Below the pieces are notes generated by a model, which was not told where the DNA came from, did no database searches, and saw nothing but the letters and a program-made list of their open reading frames with translations. Below, in pieces: positions 17,376 to 29,500 of a stretch of DNA of 64,000 bases. Position 1 is the stretch's first letter, and each line of letters starts with the position of its first letter. Both the position numbers and the translations under genes were made by a program. The DNA is from Leptospiraceae bacterium (GTDB lineage: Bacteria > Spirochaetota > Leptospiria > Leptospirales > Leptospiraceae), in the NCBI GenBank assembly GCA_024233835.1, contig JACKPC010000002.1, positions 767,001 through 831,000 on the forward strand. Reading direction: 5' to 3'.

Positions 17376-18191
17376 ATGGATTTTCTTATAAAGTATTTGT
17401 CTAATATAAAAATTACTTCTTTCATCCGAACCTTTGCCCTTATTGTACTGGGTTTCCCTTTTATTGTATTTTTTGGTAACTGGCTCAGAAGATACTTAAC
17501 AGGAAAGTTTAATGCACAGAGAGGGATGATAGGTGGCAAAATCGTACACTACCTTGGCTCCGTCATCCTTATCATTAGCGTACTAAAAGAACTGGGTTTT
17601 GAATTAAGTCCTCTCTTAGGTGCCGCCGGCATCATTGGAATTGCTGTAGGTTTTGCTTCTCAGACCAGTGTTTCTAATATCATTAGCGGACTCTTTTTAA
17701 TTATCGAGAAACCTTTTGAAGTAAATGATGTAATTCGAATTAAAGATATAGAAGGTCAGGTTTTATCAGTTGATACGCTTTCTGTTAAACTAAAAACCTA
17801 TGATAATCGTTTTGTTCGAATCCCCAATGAAACCATTATTAAAAGCGAAGTGATTAACTTAACCTATTTTCCAATTCGTCGACTTGACATAGAGGTTATG
17901 ATCGCGTTTAAAGAAAATTTAGATAATATTAAGAAAATCTTATTGTCGATACCTGACAGAAATCCTCTTTGCTTGAAAGAACCCAAAGCAACAGTAATTG
18001 TTCGTGATTTCACTCCAACAACCGTTACCGTTTCCTTATGTATCTGGACGACCAGCGAAAATTTTCGTCCTGTTCGAGAGTTTATCAGAGAGGAAGTTAA
18101 GAAAACTCTATTTGAAGCAGGAATTGGAATTCCCAATCAATACGTAACCATTCATCATGCAGATGAATCAGGTAAAACTATTTTGGAATAA
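17376..18191 (+). CDS. Small-conductance mechanosensitive channel (MscS family)
   Basis: 271 residues, the size of a classic three-helix MscS. It opens under membrane tension in the inner membrane to release solutes after osmotic downshock. Transmembrane helices lie at about 15-35, 53-70 and 76-105; the pore-lining third helix holds 'LLGAAGIIGIAVGFASQTSVSNIISGLF' (Gly/Ala packing pattern), followed by the conserved 'EKPFEVNDVIRI' and 'RIPNETIIKSEVINLTYF' beta domain. Translationally coupled to the DUF432-like gene, with no gap. Confidence 0.92.
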   Translation: MDFLIKYLSNIKITSFIRTFALIVLGFPFIVFFGNWLRRYLTGKFNAQRGMIGGKIVHYLGSVILIISVLKELGFELSPLLGAAGIIGIAVGFASQTSVSNIISGLFLIIEKPFEVNDVIRIKDIEGQVLSVDTLSVKLKTYDNRFVRIPNETIIKSEVINLTYFPIRRLDIEVMIAFKENLDNIKKILLSIPDRNPLCLKEPKATVIVRDFTPTTVTVSLCIWTTSENFRPVREFIREEVKKTLFEAGIGIPNQYVTIHHADESGKTILE

Positions 18192-18226
18192 AGTGATTCC
18201 CGAGTTAAACATTATTTTTTGGGGAA

Positions 18227-18254
18227 GCGGGCGAGCTAGCAGTAACTCGCCTGT
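18227..18254. terminator. Possible bidirectional hairpin between convergent genes
   Basis: GGCGAG (18230-18235) pairs with CTCGCC (18246-18251), extended by wobble pairs. It lies between the MscS stop and the FadL-like stop. There is no clear T tract, so terminator function is uncertain. Confidence 0.35.
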
Positions 18255-18266
18255 CGGAGAATAAAG

Positions 18267-19721
18267 TTATTGGCGTGTACTGGCTACCAGGTAAAAAGAA
18301 GAACTATAGTATTTCAAAACTCCCGGAAGCTGGCTGGTATTGATCTGGCTTCCTCCCTGTCCTCTTTCTAAAACATAAGTAAAAGTAATAGATGATTTAG
18401 CTGAAGCCCAGGTCAAACCGAGGGTAAGCCCCCTATTATCTGTATGCTCAAACCTTGAAGGAGGATTTAGATTGTATGGTAAATAAAATACCTGCGGAGA
18501 GTTATAGGATATAACAGCTGCATTTGCTTTATTTTCTGCTGCATACATCTGTGCTGCCGCTCTCAACCAATCAATCTTTTTATGGTTGGATTTATTTGTA
18601 TAATATCCCAGACGAAAGGCAATCGTATCGATTAAGAAATATTCAATTCCGAAAGAATAGTTTAAGGTTGCTTTTCTCTCGAGATCATGATTTTCATTTT
18701 CAGTAAGAAAAATATAAGGTTGAGTAATTTCTATCTGAGTTCTATCCTGTTTTTTACTATAGCCTGTAGTATAAATCATGTCATAAGCAACAATTAAATT
18801 TTGACTGATGAAGTGTGCACTTCCTAATCGAATATCTGTTGTTTCCGGTATTCCACCGCTTTCACCCGGTTTCACAAAAACGAGTCCACCCTGCCATTGT
18901 CCACCCATAGTATCAGTAACATTCGAAATACTTGTGTTATCTACCGTTGTAGAAGCTGAACTGGAAGTCTGGCCCACCACACTCCTTTCCTTACCGGTAA
19001 CTTTCGTAAACTTCATACTCATCCCCAGTGACCACTTGTCGGTAACCATATACTGGGTTCCTATAATCGGAACAAAACCCGTAGTTCTTCTTCTATCTCG
19101 AACGCTAATATTACTGAAAGATTTATTATATCCTTCTACAAATTGTGTGCTGGAAATTTTGGCTGTATCATACATATAATAAAGAGTTGCACCCAGAGAG
19201 AATCGGGTGGTAAAGGGATAAGCAACACTGGGACCCACCAGATAAGAACTGTTTTCTTCAGAATAATCAATTCTATATCTACTTAAATTAGGTAAAGATA
19301 AGGGCATAAAGATTTCATTGGATTGATCAAAGCTTTCATTGTTCGGGCTTACTATCGACAAAGCTACCTTTAACTTATCAATAGCTTTAATAGAACCAAA
19401 AAAGTTGGGAGAAAAAGTATTTGAGTTCCGAGTATAGCTCTGACCGGGACCAAATACATTCTCATAGGTTTTAGAAGTTCGTTTATAAGTATTTGCTGAA
19501 ATGGATACATAGTTCTCATACGCAAAAGCAAGTCCGGCAGGATTATAATATGTACCTGAAGGATCATCTGATATCGCAGTAAAAGCTCCCCCCAAACCGG
19601 AAGCCCTCTCACCAATGAAAACGTTTAGATTATGATAAGAATCTGCATATATTGCAAATTGCAAATGAAAAAGCAAGATAAAAATACTCAAAAATTTAAA
19701 AAAGAGCTTTGATACAGACAT
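18267..19721 (-). CDS. OmpP1/FadL-family outer membrane protein
   Basis: 484 residues: signal peptide (about 1-26), then the FadL/OmpP1 N-terminal hatch signature 'GERASGLGGAFTAISDDPSGTYYNPAGLAF', followed by alternating beta strands rich in aromatic ends, ending with 'SFYLVASTRQ', a terminal strand. FadL-type barrels of 14 strands import hydrophobic compounds such as long-chain fatty acids through the outer membrane. GGAGAAAG precedes the ATG. Fits with the acyl-CoA synthetase elsewhere in the window, since leptospires live on fatty acids. The substrate is inferred from the family. Confidence 0.88.
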   Translation of the reverse strand: MSVSKLFFKFLSIFILLFHLQFAIYADSYHNLNVFIGERASGLGGAFTAISDDPSGTYYNPAGLAFAYENYVSISANTYKRTSKTYENVFGPGQSYTRNSNTFSPNFFGSIKAIDKLKVALSIVSPNNESFDQSNEIFMPLSLPNLSRYRIDYSEENSSYLVGPSVAYPFTTRFSLGATLYYMYDTAKISSTQFVEGYNKSFSNISVRDRRRTTGFVPIIGTQYMVTDKWSLGMSMKFTKVTGKERSVVGQTSSSASTTVDNTSISNVTDTMGGQWQGGLVFVKPGESGGIPETTDIRLGSAHFISQNLIVAYDMIYTTGYSKKQDRTQIEITQPYIFLTENENHDLERKATLNYSFGIEYFLIDTIAFRLGYYTNKSNHKKIDWLRAAAQMYAAENKANAAVISYNSPQVFYLPYNLNPPSRFEHTDNRGLTLGLTWASAKSSITFTYVLERGQGGSQINTSQLPGVLKYYSSSFYLVASTRQ

Positions 19722-19861
19722 ATACTTTCTCCTAAACGGTTATAGAAATTTCTATCACACTATTTCACTCAAGTCTTTTTTCAAGCACAAAAGTATTTTA
19801 CTAGCTATAGCTTGACTTTAGATAAAATCACAAAAATATTGAAAACTAAAGGAGTTTTTAA

Positions 19862-20359
19862 ATGGCTGAAATTAAACTTAAAGGAAATCCGATACAAACC
19901 TCAGGAAACTTACCTGCTATTGGCACAAAAGCACCTGATTTTCTTTTAACAAAAGTAAATCTGAGTGATGTTTCATTAAAAGATTATGAAGGAAAGAAGT
20001 TAATTCTGAATATTTTCCCGAGTGTAGACACAGCAGTTTGCGCAACTTCCGTCCGTAAATTCAATGAAAAAGCAAGTTCTTTAGATAATGTAGCCGTTTT
20101 ATGCATTTCTACTGATATGCCTTTTGCCCATAGTCGTTTCTGTGGAGCGGAAGGAATTAAAAATGTAGATAGTCTGAGTGAATTACGCAATCGTAATTTC
20201 GGAAATGACTATGGTCTACGCATTTCAACAGGCCCCCTTGCCGGCGTTCTATCCCGTTGTATCATCGTTTTAGACGAAAAGGGAATTGTCAAGTACACCG
20301 AACAGGTTCCGGAAATTACTCAAGAACCCGACTACGAAAAAGCCTTACAGGCTATTTAA
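19862..20359 (+). CDS. tpx: Thiol peroxidase
   Basis: 165 residues, typical Tpx length. Atypical 2-Cys peroxiredoxin that reduces hydroperoxides using thioredoxin. Seen: N-terminal 'GNPIQTSGNLPAIGTKAPDF', peroxidatic C60 in 'FPSVDTAVCATSVRKF' and resolving C94 in 'SRFCGAEG', and the 'RCIIVLDEKGIVKYTEQVPEI' strand. AAAGGAG lies 8 bases before the ATG. It is a single-gene unit with its own hairpin downstream. Confidence 0.95.
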   Translation: MAEIKLKGNPIQTSGNLPAIGTKAPDFLLTKVNLSDVSLKDYEGKKLILNIFPSVDTAVCATSVRKFNEKASSLDNVAVLCISTDMPFAHSRFCGAEGIKNVDSLSELRNRNFGNDYGLRISTGPLAGVLSRCIIVLDEKGIVKYTEQVPEITQEPDYEKALQAI

Positions 20360-20374
20360 GATCATATATTATTT

Positions 20375-20392
20375 GGCGGGATTTTTCCCGTC
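20375..20392 (+). terminator. Hairpin downstream of tpx
   Basis: GGCGGGA TTTT TCCCGTC: a 7-bp stem with one G-T pair and a TTTT loop, 15 bp after the tpx stop. The following T content is modest (CATTTCTTC), so efficiency is unsure. Confidence 0.5.
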
Positions 20393-20511
20393 ATTTCTTC
20401 AACTAAAGCTCCATTCATTATTTCTACATAAAAAATCCCAACAAAAAAGCAGATACTGAAAAATTACCTGTAGTTGTTTGTTGTGATTTATAAGATTTTT
20501 TTCTTATTCCA

Positions 20512-20533
20512 GTCCTATCCTATAAGATAGGAC
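20512..20533. promoter_or_regulatory. Perfect 8-bp inverted repeat upstream of the giant lipoprotein gene
   Basis: GTCCTATC (20512-20519) and GATAGGAC (20526-20533) around a CTATAA spacer, 64 bp before the ATG at 20598. The symmetry suits an operator or a 5' leader hairpin. No regulator is identified. AAGGAG sits 7 bases before the start codon. Confidence 0.5.
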
Positions 20534-20597
20534 GACAGGAATTTTTAATTATGATACATTTAATGTATTCATCAGTATGTTTTAGCAAGGAGTTGAT

Positions 20598-23500
20598 ATG
20601 CTAATTAAACACATTTTATTTCTGTTAATAAGTTCAATGACCCTAACGTCATGTTCTTCCGGTAAAAAAGATTTAAGAACTATGTTTCTTAGTTTATTGG
20701 GCATCACTGCCGGTGATCCGGTTCAAATTAGCGGGAAAGCTCTCATGACAGGTCCTGTCAAAAATGCAAAAGTTAAGGCCCTTGTCATTTCCGATGATGG
20801 AACCTGTAGTAAGTCTTCCGATGCCAAAACCCTTGATGAAACAACTACCGATTCCGATGGAAAATATACTCTCAATTTCAGTCGTCAAAATAAACCGATT
20901 TGTATTGTAGTTAGTCCCTCAAATGATTCAAGTTCTACTATCTACAGTGTTAAAGCAAAACGAGATATAGCCTGGATAGGAACTAATGCCTATATAGAAT
21001 CCGTTGTTCGGGAACCTGAAAAGGTCCAACCCGATGCCTCAGATTTAACAAGTGCAAAGAACATAAACACTTCCCTTCCCAATGCCAATGTTAGTCCCCT
21101 TACCCACATTGCTGCAAGAAGAATTCAGACACTTACAAAATCCAACTCTGACCTGAACTCAGCTGCTAAACAGGCAAATGGAGAAGTGACCCTTCGTTTT
21201 AATCTATTCAATAATTCCAGCACAATAAGTACCGGACTTCCCTCCGGAACTCCCGCACCCAATTTTGCTATCAGGCAAAATTCTTCTTCTGATGGAAAGA
21301 TTTCTATAAGCTCCGATGTTCCAGATATTTCCCGTTATAATATTGATACTACAGACCTAAACAACGAACAAACACAAAAGCTTCTCCTTATATTAGGAGG
21401 ATTGGAACAACTGGCTACTGATTCCGGCAGTACAACCGATTTAAACCCCGAAGCTATTGAGAAAATCATGGATTCCCTAGCTGAATCTATGGCTACAGGT
21501 GAGTTCAAAAGTACCAAAGAAGATGGGGAAGCTATTTCCATAGGTAGCGGAGAAAATGAGAAGAACATGGGAGAGAATCCTTTAAATAACCTTCTCGCCA
21601 AAGCTATTAAACAATATGCTTACGAAGGTGGAGCTACATCCCTGGGTCTGAGCGTAGATAAGATCAAAAACTCTATTAGTTTTTATGATAAGAGCGAGCC
21701 TTCTTTTAAACCGGCGCCGGGAAGTTATTCAGGTGCCCAGTCCATTGAACTGACAGCCGTTGAATCCTCCCAGGAAATACGTTATACACTAAACGGAGAA
21801 GCACCCACCTGTACCTCAGGAACCGTTTATTCGACTCCAATTTCTTTAAACCAGGTAGGAACCTACAACATCAAGGCTGTGGCCTGTAAGAATAGTGTTT
21901 CTTCCAGACTCGTAGCCGGAGAATTCAAGGTTTTAAAAAAGCTTCTCTCCGAGCCGGTCTTCAGCTCTGATGCAGGGGAATACAACAATAGCCACACGGT
22001 TTCTCTTTCCCATGCAGAGGGAGCAAAGCTGTACTATACACTCGATGGAAGTATTCCTGATTGTGAAGGAAAAAATGGAACCCTGTATAGCTCCGATGTT
22101 ACGATGAATGTTTCATTTCGACTCGGAGTCATCGCCTGTAATGGAAGCCTCGAAGAATCCAATCCAGTGATTAAAAAATATGTAATACTCAATGCTCCCT
22201 ACGGTTTAAGCTACAAATACATGGATGCAGTCTATACTAAAAACGGAAACATATTACCCAATTATGCCTCGGTTACAGGAGAACGCATCACTTACAGCAT
22301 AAGCCCGACTCTACCGGAAGGACTTATCTTTAACACCTTAACCGGTAGCATCAAGGGAATACCCACAGCCGAATCAGCACTAACAAAATATACAGTAACC
22401 GCCACCAATGCAGCAGGTTCGATTAGCACGGATATCCAGATTACAGTAAATGAAAGTGCTCCGACCTTCATGAGCTATTCCGAGACTTCCGTGACCTACA
22501 CTCAGGGAGCACTCATCAAGCCCAATACGGTGCTTATTAATGGTTCCGGCATGACCTACTCCATAAGTCCGGATTTACCTTCCGGCCTGGTGATAAGTTC
22601 TAAAAGCGGTACGATAAGCGGAATACCCGATACAGTCAGTGCTGCAACAAATTATACAGTGACAGCCAAGAATAGCGGGGGCTCTCTAAGCTATGTGCTT
22701 TCTATTGCGGTAAATGATGCTCCACCGGCTTCTCTCAGCTACAACGGTTCACCCTTTGTTCTCACGAAAGATACCGAAATCAATTCAGTTTTCCCTGCTG
22801 TCAATGGAACTGTATCTTCTTATTCTGTAAGCCCGAATCTTCCTTCTCTTTTACAGCTGGATCCCGATACCGGTAGGCTTTACGGAACCGCTTCGATGCT
22901 CCAACTGACTCCTACTAAATATACCGTGACTGCGAGTAATATAAGCGGCTCGACGACTTTTGATTTATATATCACGATTGAAGATACTCCCCCGAGAGGA
23001 CTCAACTACGAAGCTTCTCCATTCCGTTTTACGAAAGGAGTTACAATCAGTCCCCAAAAGCCCGTGGTAAGTGGAACAGTTACGGGTTTTTCTATCAGTC
23101 CTTCTCTACCCACAGGACTTGTGATGAATCCGAGTACAGGAGAAATTTCGGGAACTCCCTCTACAGTTCAATCGGCTACGGATTATACCGTTACAGCAAG
23201 TAACACCAAAGGTTCTGTAAGTTTTGCTCTATCTATCACCATAGAAGATACCCCTCCTTCGGCCCTATCTTATCCTCTTGCCTCGTATATTTTCACAAAG
23301 GGAGTAAAAATTCAGGAACAAATTCCTTCTGTAAATGGAACGGCTACATCGTATTCTATCAGTCCTTCCCTTCCCGCGGGGCTTGCCATCAATCAATCCA
23401 ACGGAATTATTTCCGGAACTCCTGAGTCTGTCTACAGCAACACAAGTCACACGGTAACAGCTTCTAATGCGAAAGGTTCCACCACGTTTAACTTTCAATT

Positions 23501-26500
23501 AAGCGTGATAGATGCAGCGCCGAAAGGACTTTTCTATGCAAAAGCACCCTATGTCTACACCCTGAATGAACCTATCAACACAGTAAAGCCTTCTGTAACG
23601 GGAACGGCCACATCGTATACGGTAAATCCGAGTCTACCTTCCGGGCTTCAGATAAATCAGGTAACGGGTGAGCTCAGCGGAACTCCCAAAGCCACGGTCG
23701 CTGCCACAGATTATACGGTGACAGCCAGTAATGCTTCCGGATCTACCACATTTATCTTAAATATTACGGTCAACAATGCTCCACCTTCAGCCTTAAGTTA
23801 TGAACTGGCTTCTTACAGCTTCACTAAAGACGTGGAAATTCCCGTCCTGAAACCTTCGCTAAGCGGAACGGTGAGTTCTTTTACTATCAGTCCGGCTTTA
23901 CCTTCCGGTTTAAGTATTAATACAAAAACCGGGGAAATCAGCGGAGCTCCGAATACTACCTCAACTTCCACTCTATATACAGTGACGGCTGCAAACAGTT
24001 CCGGTTCTACAACTACTGCTATCTTAATCTCGGTCACAGGAACTGCCCCCTCTTCCTTTTCTTACACAGTTGCAACGGCTATATACACTAAGGGAGAAAC
24101 TATTACAACGCTCGTGCCAACAATTACTGGTTCTGTGAGTTCTTACTCTATAAATCCGGCTCTACCCTCCGGTTTAAGCCTGAATACAATTACAGGGGAA
24201 ATTGGGGGAACACCTCTCGTCGCTTCATCTACAGCAAACTACATCATTACGGCAAGTAATACTTACGGAAATGTAAGTACCGCTATCAACATTACAGTAA
24301 GCGATGCCGCTCCCTCAGCTCTTGCCTACGGGGGGCCCTACAACTTTGCACAAAATGTGGCTATAACCAGTTTAGTCCCGACCCTTTCGGGGACAGCCAG
24401 TTCGTATTCTATAAGCCCGACTTTACCTGCCGGACTCAGCATTAATTCCACCACAGGAGTCATAAGCGGGGTACCGACTGTTCTTTCTGCAAACACAGCC
24501 TATACGGTAACTGCTTCTAATCTTGCAGGTTCGACAACAGCCGCTTTCAACCTTGCGGTTGTTACCACACCGACTTTGAGTATCGACAGCCCGACCATAG
24601 CTGAAAATGCAGGTACCTCTACATTTACTGTGACTCTATCTACCGCACTCAGTAATACTGTTCGCGTGGGCTACTCAAGTGCCAATGGAACAGCCATTGC
24701 CGGTGCGGACTATAGTTCCACTTCAGGTATCTTGACCATTGCACCCAATACCGGTTCCGGAACTGTAGTTATGACAGTTTTAGATGATACGATAGATGAG
24801 TTTGATGAAACTTTTACGTTAAATTTATCTTCTCCTACCAATGCTACATTGAGTAACTCTTCCGGAACTACAACCATCACCGATGATGACAATCCTCCGA
24901 CGGTTTCGATTGCCGGTGCAGCAACAGCAGTAGAAGGATCAACATTTTCACTAACTATTTCTCTTTCTGCTGCCAGCGAAAAAACAATTACAGTAGATTA
25001 CGGTAGTTCCCCGGGAACAGCTACCCCCGGTTCAGACTATACGGCTATCAGCGGAACTCTGAGCTTTGCTCCGGGGGAAACATCGAAAACCATAAGTCTC
25101 GCAAGTATCGATGATGCCGTATATGAAGGGGGAAATGAAATTCTCGACGTAATGATAAGTAACCCGGTCAATGCTACAGTCGGAACAGGTTCTGCCACAC
25201 TGACTCTGACAGACAATGAACCGACACCCACTTTGAGTATCAATGACGTGACGGTTACAGAAGGAAATATTATTACTTTTACTGTGACTCAGTCTGTACT
25301 AACTGCGAGCGATGTGACAGTGGACTTTATCACAGCGGATGGAACCGCAACAACTGCAAATTCTGACTATAGCCCGGCTTCGGGAGTAGCCACCATAACA
25401 GCGGGTAACCTTAGCACAACATTCTCACTGAATACTACTGCAGATTTTGTAGATGAGTTAGACGAAACATTTGTAGTAAATCTCTCGAATCCTGTAGGAA
25501 ACTCAGCAACTATCTCAGATGCGCAGGGAGTAGGAACTATAATCGATGATGATACGGTGGGTGTTAGTATTACACAGAGCGGAGGGAATACGACTGTAGC
25601 AGAAGGTGGAGCTACAGATACTATTGATGTGGTTCTTACATCACAGCCCTTATCCAATGTGGTGCTTACCCTTTCTTACGGTAGCCAGATTACAGCAAGC
25701 CCTACTCCTTTGACTTTTACTTCTGCTAACTGGAACAGTCCGCAGACGATTACAGTTACAGCTGTAAACGATGTGAACTATGAAGGTGCACATTCTGATG
25801 CTGTGGGCTATTCCACAAGCAGCGGTGATACGGCTTACAATACCATGCTCCTTAGCAGCACATCTGTAAGTATAGCCGATGACGAAATCCCCGGAACCTA
25901 TTCCATAGATAGTCCGAGCCTTACAGAAACAAATTCAGGAACCCAGACTCTTACATTTACTGTGACTCTGTCTTCTTCCTTTGCAAGCCCGGTAAGTGTG
26001 GACTATGCAACAGCAGATGGGACAGCGACAACCACAGATAGTGACTATGTGGCTACCTCCGGAACTCTCACTTTCGCTGCCGGTGTAACATCTCAAACTA
26101 TTTCAGTAACGGTTAACGGAGACACAAGAAACGAAGTGGATGAAACCTTTACGGTAGTTCTTTCCAACCCTACAGGCCTATCCACTATTGCCTCCGGAAC
26201 CGGAACAGGTACTATTACTAATGACGACCCTCTTCCAACCCTTTCCATTGATAGTCCTTCCATTTCAGAATCAGGTGCTAATCTGACATTCACTGTTACC
26301 CTTTCCGCTGTAAGCGGTCAGACGGTTACTGTAGACTATGCCACGGCAGATGGTACGGCGGTTTCTACCGGTGACTATACTACAACATTGGGAACTTTGA
26401 CTTTTAGTCCGGGAACCATATCTCAATCGATTATCGTTCCTATTTCCAATGATACAACAGCCGAAACAAACGAAACCCTGACAGGTACTTTATCCAATGC

Positions 26501-29500
26501 TTCGGCTACAGCTACTATCGCTACAGGAGTGGGAACCGGAACCATAATCAACGATGATATGAATATATCCCTGGTGCAAACTATGGATTTCAATGGAGAT
26601 GGTCAAATTGACCATTACAAAATCCAGTTTACCCATTCAGTCACTGATTCCAGTTTTCCGGGTTATATTGCAAATAGCGCAGGTTCTGCTCAAACCGATT
26701 GGCTGGTTGCGGGTTATTCCGGTGTAGTTTTAGCCCACGGAAGTGCAGCACCTGAAGCTGATACAGTGAATGATAATGTCATTTATCTCAAATTTACCCA
26801 GAGTGGTTCTGCGGATACAGGAGCTAAACCCGACCTGACAACAACAGCCACCCCGGGACTTACTGGAACTACATCAGAAGTTTTACCACAAATTTTTACC
26901 GCAACAGTTACGGAAGCGGATAATGCAATGCCTGTGATAGTTTCTGCCAATTCAACAGGTACAACAGCAGCAGTTCTTACGTTTTCGGAAGCTATGGATA
27001 CAGTAACAGCACAGACTGCGCTTAACTATAGTATTACAGGTGGTGCGGGTCTTACAGTTGTCAGTGCGAATCTTGCGACAAATGTTGTAACACTGACTAC
27101 TTCGGTGCAATCAGGAATTACTTATACTGTAACAGCAGCAGGAGTCAATGCCTTATCCCCCCCTCATAATGTTTCCTATAATGCTTCTTTCACCGGAGCT
27201 ACGCCTCCGGCTGTAAGTTCTGTTTCACCAAATGGCACTCTTGCCTGGAATTATGTAAACTCAGAGTTTAGCATCACCTTCAATATGGCGATGGACCCGG
27301 CAAGTATCACGACCAATACAGCCAATACAAGTTGCTCGGGGACAGTGCAACTCTCAAATGACAGTTTTTCCACCTGTGTCCAAATGGCAGCTGCGCCTAC
27401 TACTTCAGATAATATTACGTTTACAGTAAAATCGGCGACCTATCTTGCTTATAATTCAACCTACCAGCTTCGAGTTACCACCGGAGCTTATGCTTCTACC
27501 GGATCAGCTTACCCCATGGCGGCTACATATACAGGTCCTAATATTAACACTGAATGGCGTTATATGCCTCCTGATTTTGGAGGTGGCGCAGATGGAAATA
27601 CAGGAACCGATGCAGATGATGGGTTTGTGACAAGAAATGATACAGGAGGTGATAGTGGATATGGCATTGCCCGTGGTCTGGATGGAAGTATCTATGTAAC
27701 TGGAAAAGCCACTGGAACAGGAAGTGACATGGCAATCTGGAAGTTTGATGCAAACGGAAACTATCTATGGCACAGAACTCGAGGTGAAGATGCCGGTGGT
27801 GGTAATGATAATATTGATCAGGGTTCAAAAGTCCTGGTCAACAAAGAAGGGAAAGTTTTTGTTGTCGGACACGGTAGAAATTCAGCTTCCAGTTTCGCTG
27901 CTATTGTTTGGAAATATGATACAAGTGGAAATCTGGACACTACTTTTGGTTCCAGTGGCATTAGTATTCAAACTATCAATACTGCATACCACCAGGTAGA
28001 TGCTGCAGTTCTTGCCAAAGACGGTGGTATCTACATTGCCGGTGCTTATGCTGCCGGTACAGGAAACCGAGATCCCTTTATCATAAAACTGCTTCCTTCC
28101 GGTGCTTTAGATACATCTTTTAATGGAACCGGTAAATTGGCGATTACATCAACAGTTGGAAATCATGATTACATTTTCGGTCTGGCATTAGATGAATCCG
28201 GTAATATCTACGCCAGTGGTATTGAAAGTGGTTGGAGAACAGCATGGAAATTCAAACCGGATGGAACTCAAGTATGGAAGTATTCTCCGGCGACCTCAAG
28301 TAGCAGGGGGAATGCAATCGCAGTTGATACGAATGGAAATGTTTTTATGACAGGTTTTCATACCAACGGAACTAACCTGGACCTTGCTGTGTGGAAAATT
28401 CTTCCCGACGGTACCGGTTTAGATGGAACTTTTGGAACTTCTGGTGAACAAACATATGATAATATTAAAGGACTTACAGCTGCGGATGAAGAAGGAAATA
28501 GTATACTAATTCAGAATGGAAAACTTGTAATTGGTGGATATACGAATGATGGCACCAGTAATGAACCCTTTATGGTAAGACTCAATGCCAATGGATCTTT
28601 GGATTCAACGTTTCACAACGATGGAAAATGGATTCATCAAAACCTCTCCGGTATGTCTACGATTAATGAGCAAGTTACATCGATCGTTCCAGATGGTTTT
28701 GGAAATTATCTGGCTACCGGTTTTAGTGGTGGTAACATTGTTGTCTGGAAAGTGCTACACACAGATGAGCCTACTTATAATAGCAAACCAACAGCGGGAA
28801 GTTATGATACGGTGTTTGGAAACGGTGGTGCTCGAAATCATCACATAGCAGCTGACACTATTAACAAAACAAAAGTAGACTCTGATGGCAATGTCTTTTC
28901 AGTCGGATATACCGTAGGAGCCAATAAAGATGGTGTGATCTGGAAAACAAATATAGATGGAACAGATTTTACTGCATACGGCACTTCCGGAATAGTGCAA
29001 TTTCATAACGGAACAACGATGAATGAAGAGTTCAATGATTTTGTATTCGATGGTCAGGGAAATATTTATGTAGTGGGCTCTGTTTCTCCTGATGGTTCAC
29101 TACCAGCTACTGATCTAGCTGTATGGAAGTTTGACAAAATGGGCGTTCTTGATACTACAAACTTTGGTAATCCGAATGGTTATGTAACCTTCGATTTTCC
29201 CGGTGCTGGTGGTGAAGACAGGGGTAAAGCTATTGAATTGGATGCCCATGGAAATATCATTGTAGCCGGGGAAGGTGTTAATGCGGGTGGTTACAAAGTT
29301 CATTATGTAGTTTCATTTAGAAAAGATGGAGTTCTAAATAGTGGTTTATTCGGTGCCGATCAATTCCCAGTTGATTCTGTTCTGGATGGTTTTATTACAG
29401 AAAATGTTGGAGGAACTGTAAATTGCACAACAACAGGTATGCTCATCGGGCCTAAAGGCAATATTTATATCACCGGTTATACGGATACAAATTTAGCAAC

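Noticed and set aside
22194..26565. Regular repeats that could be mistaken for a CRISPR array
   Set aside because: They lie in one open frame and encode about 88-110-residue Ig-like and Calx-beta-like modules; spacing and sequence are protein repeats, not spacers.
27544..27828. 94-residue minus-strand open frame inside the giant gene
   Set aside because: His/Leu/Gln-rich shadow of the repeat coding strand; no support as a gene.
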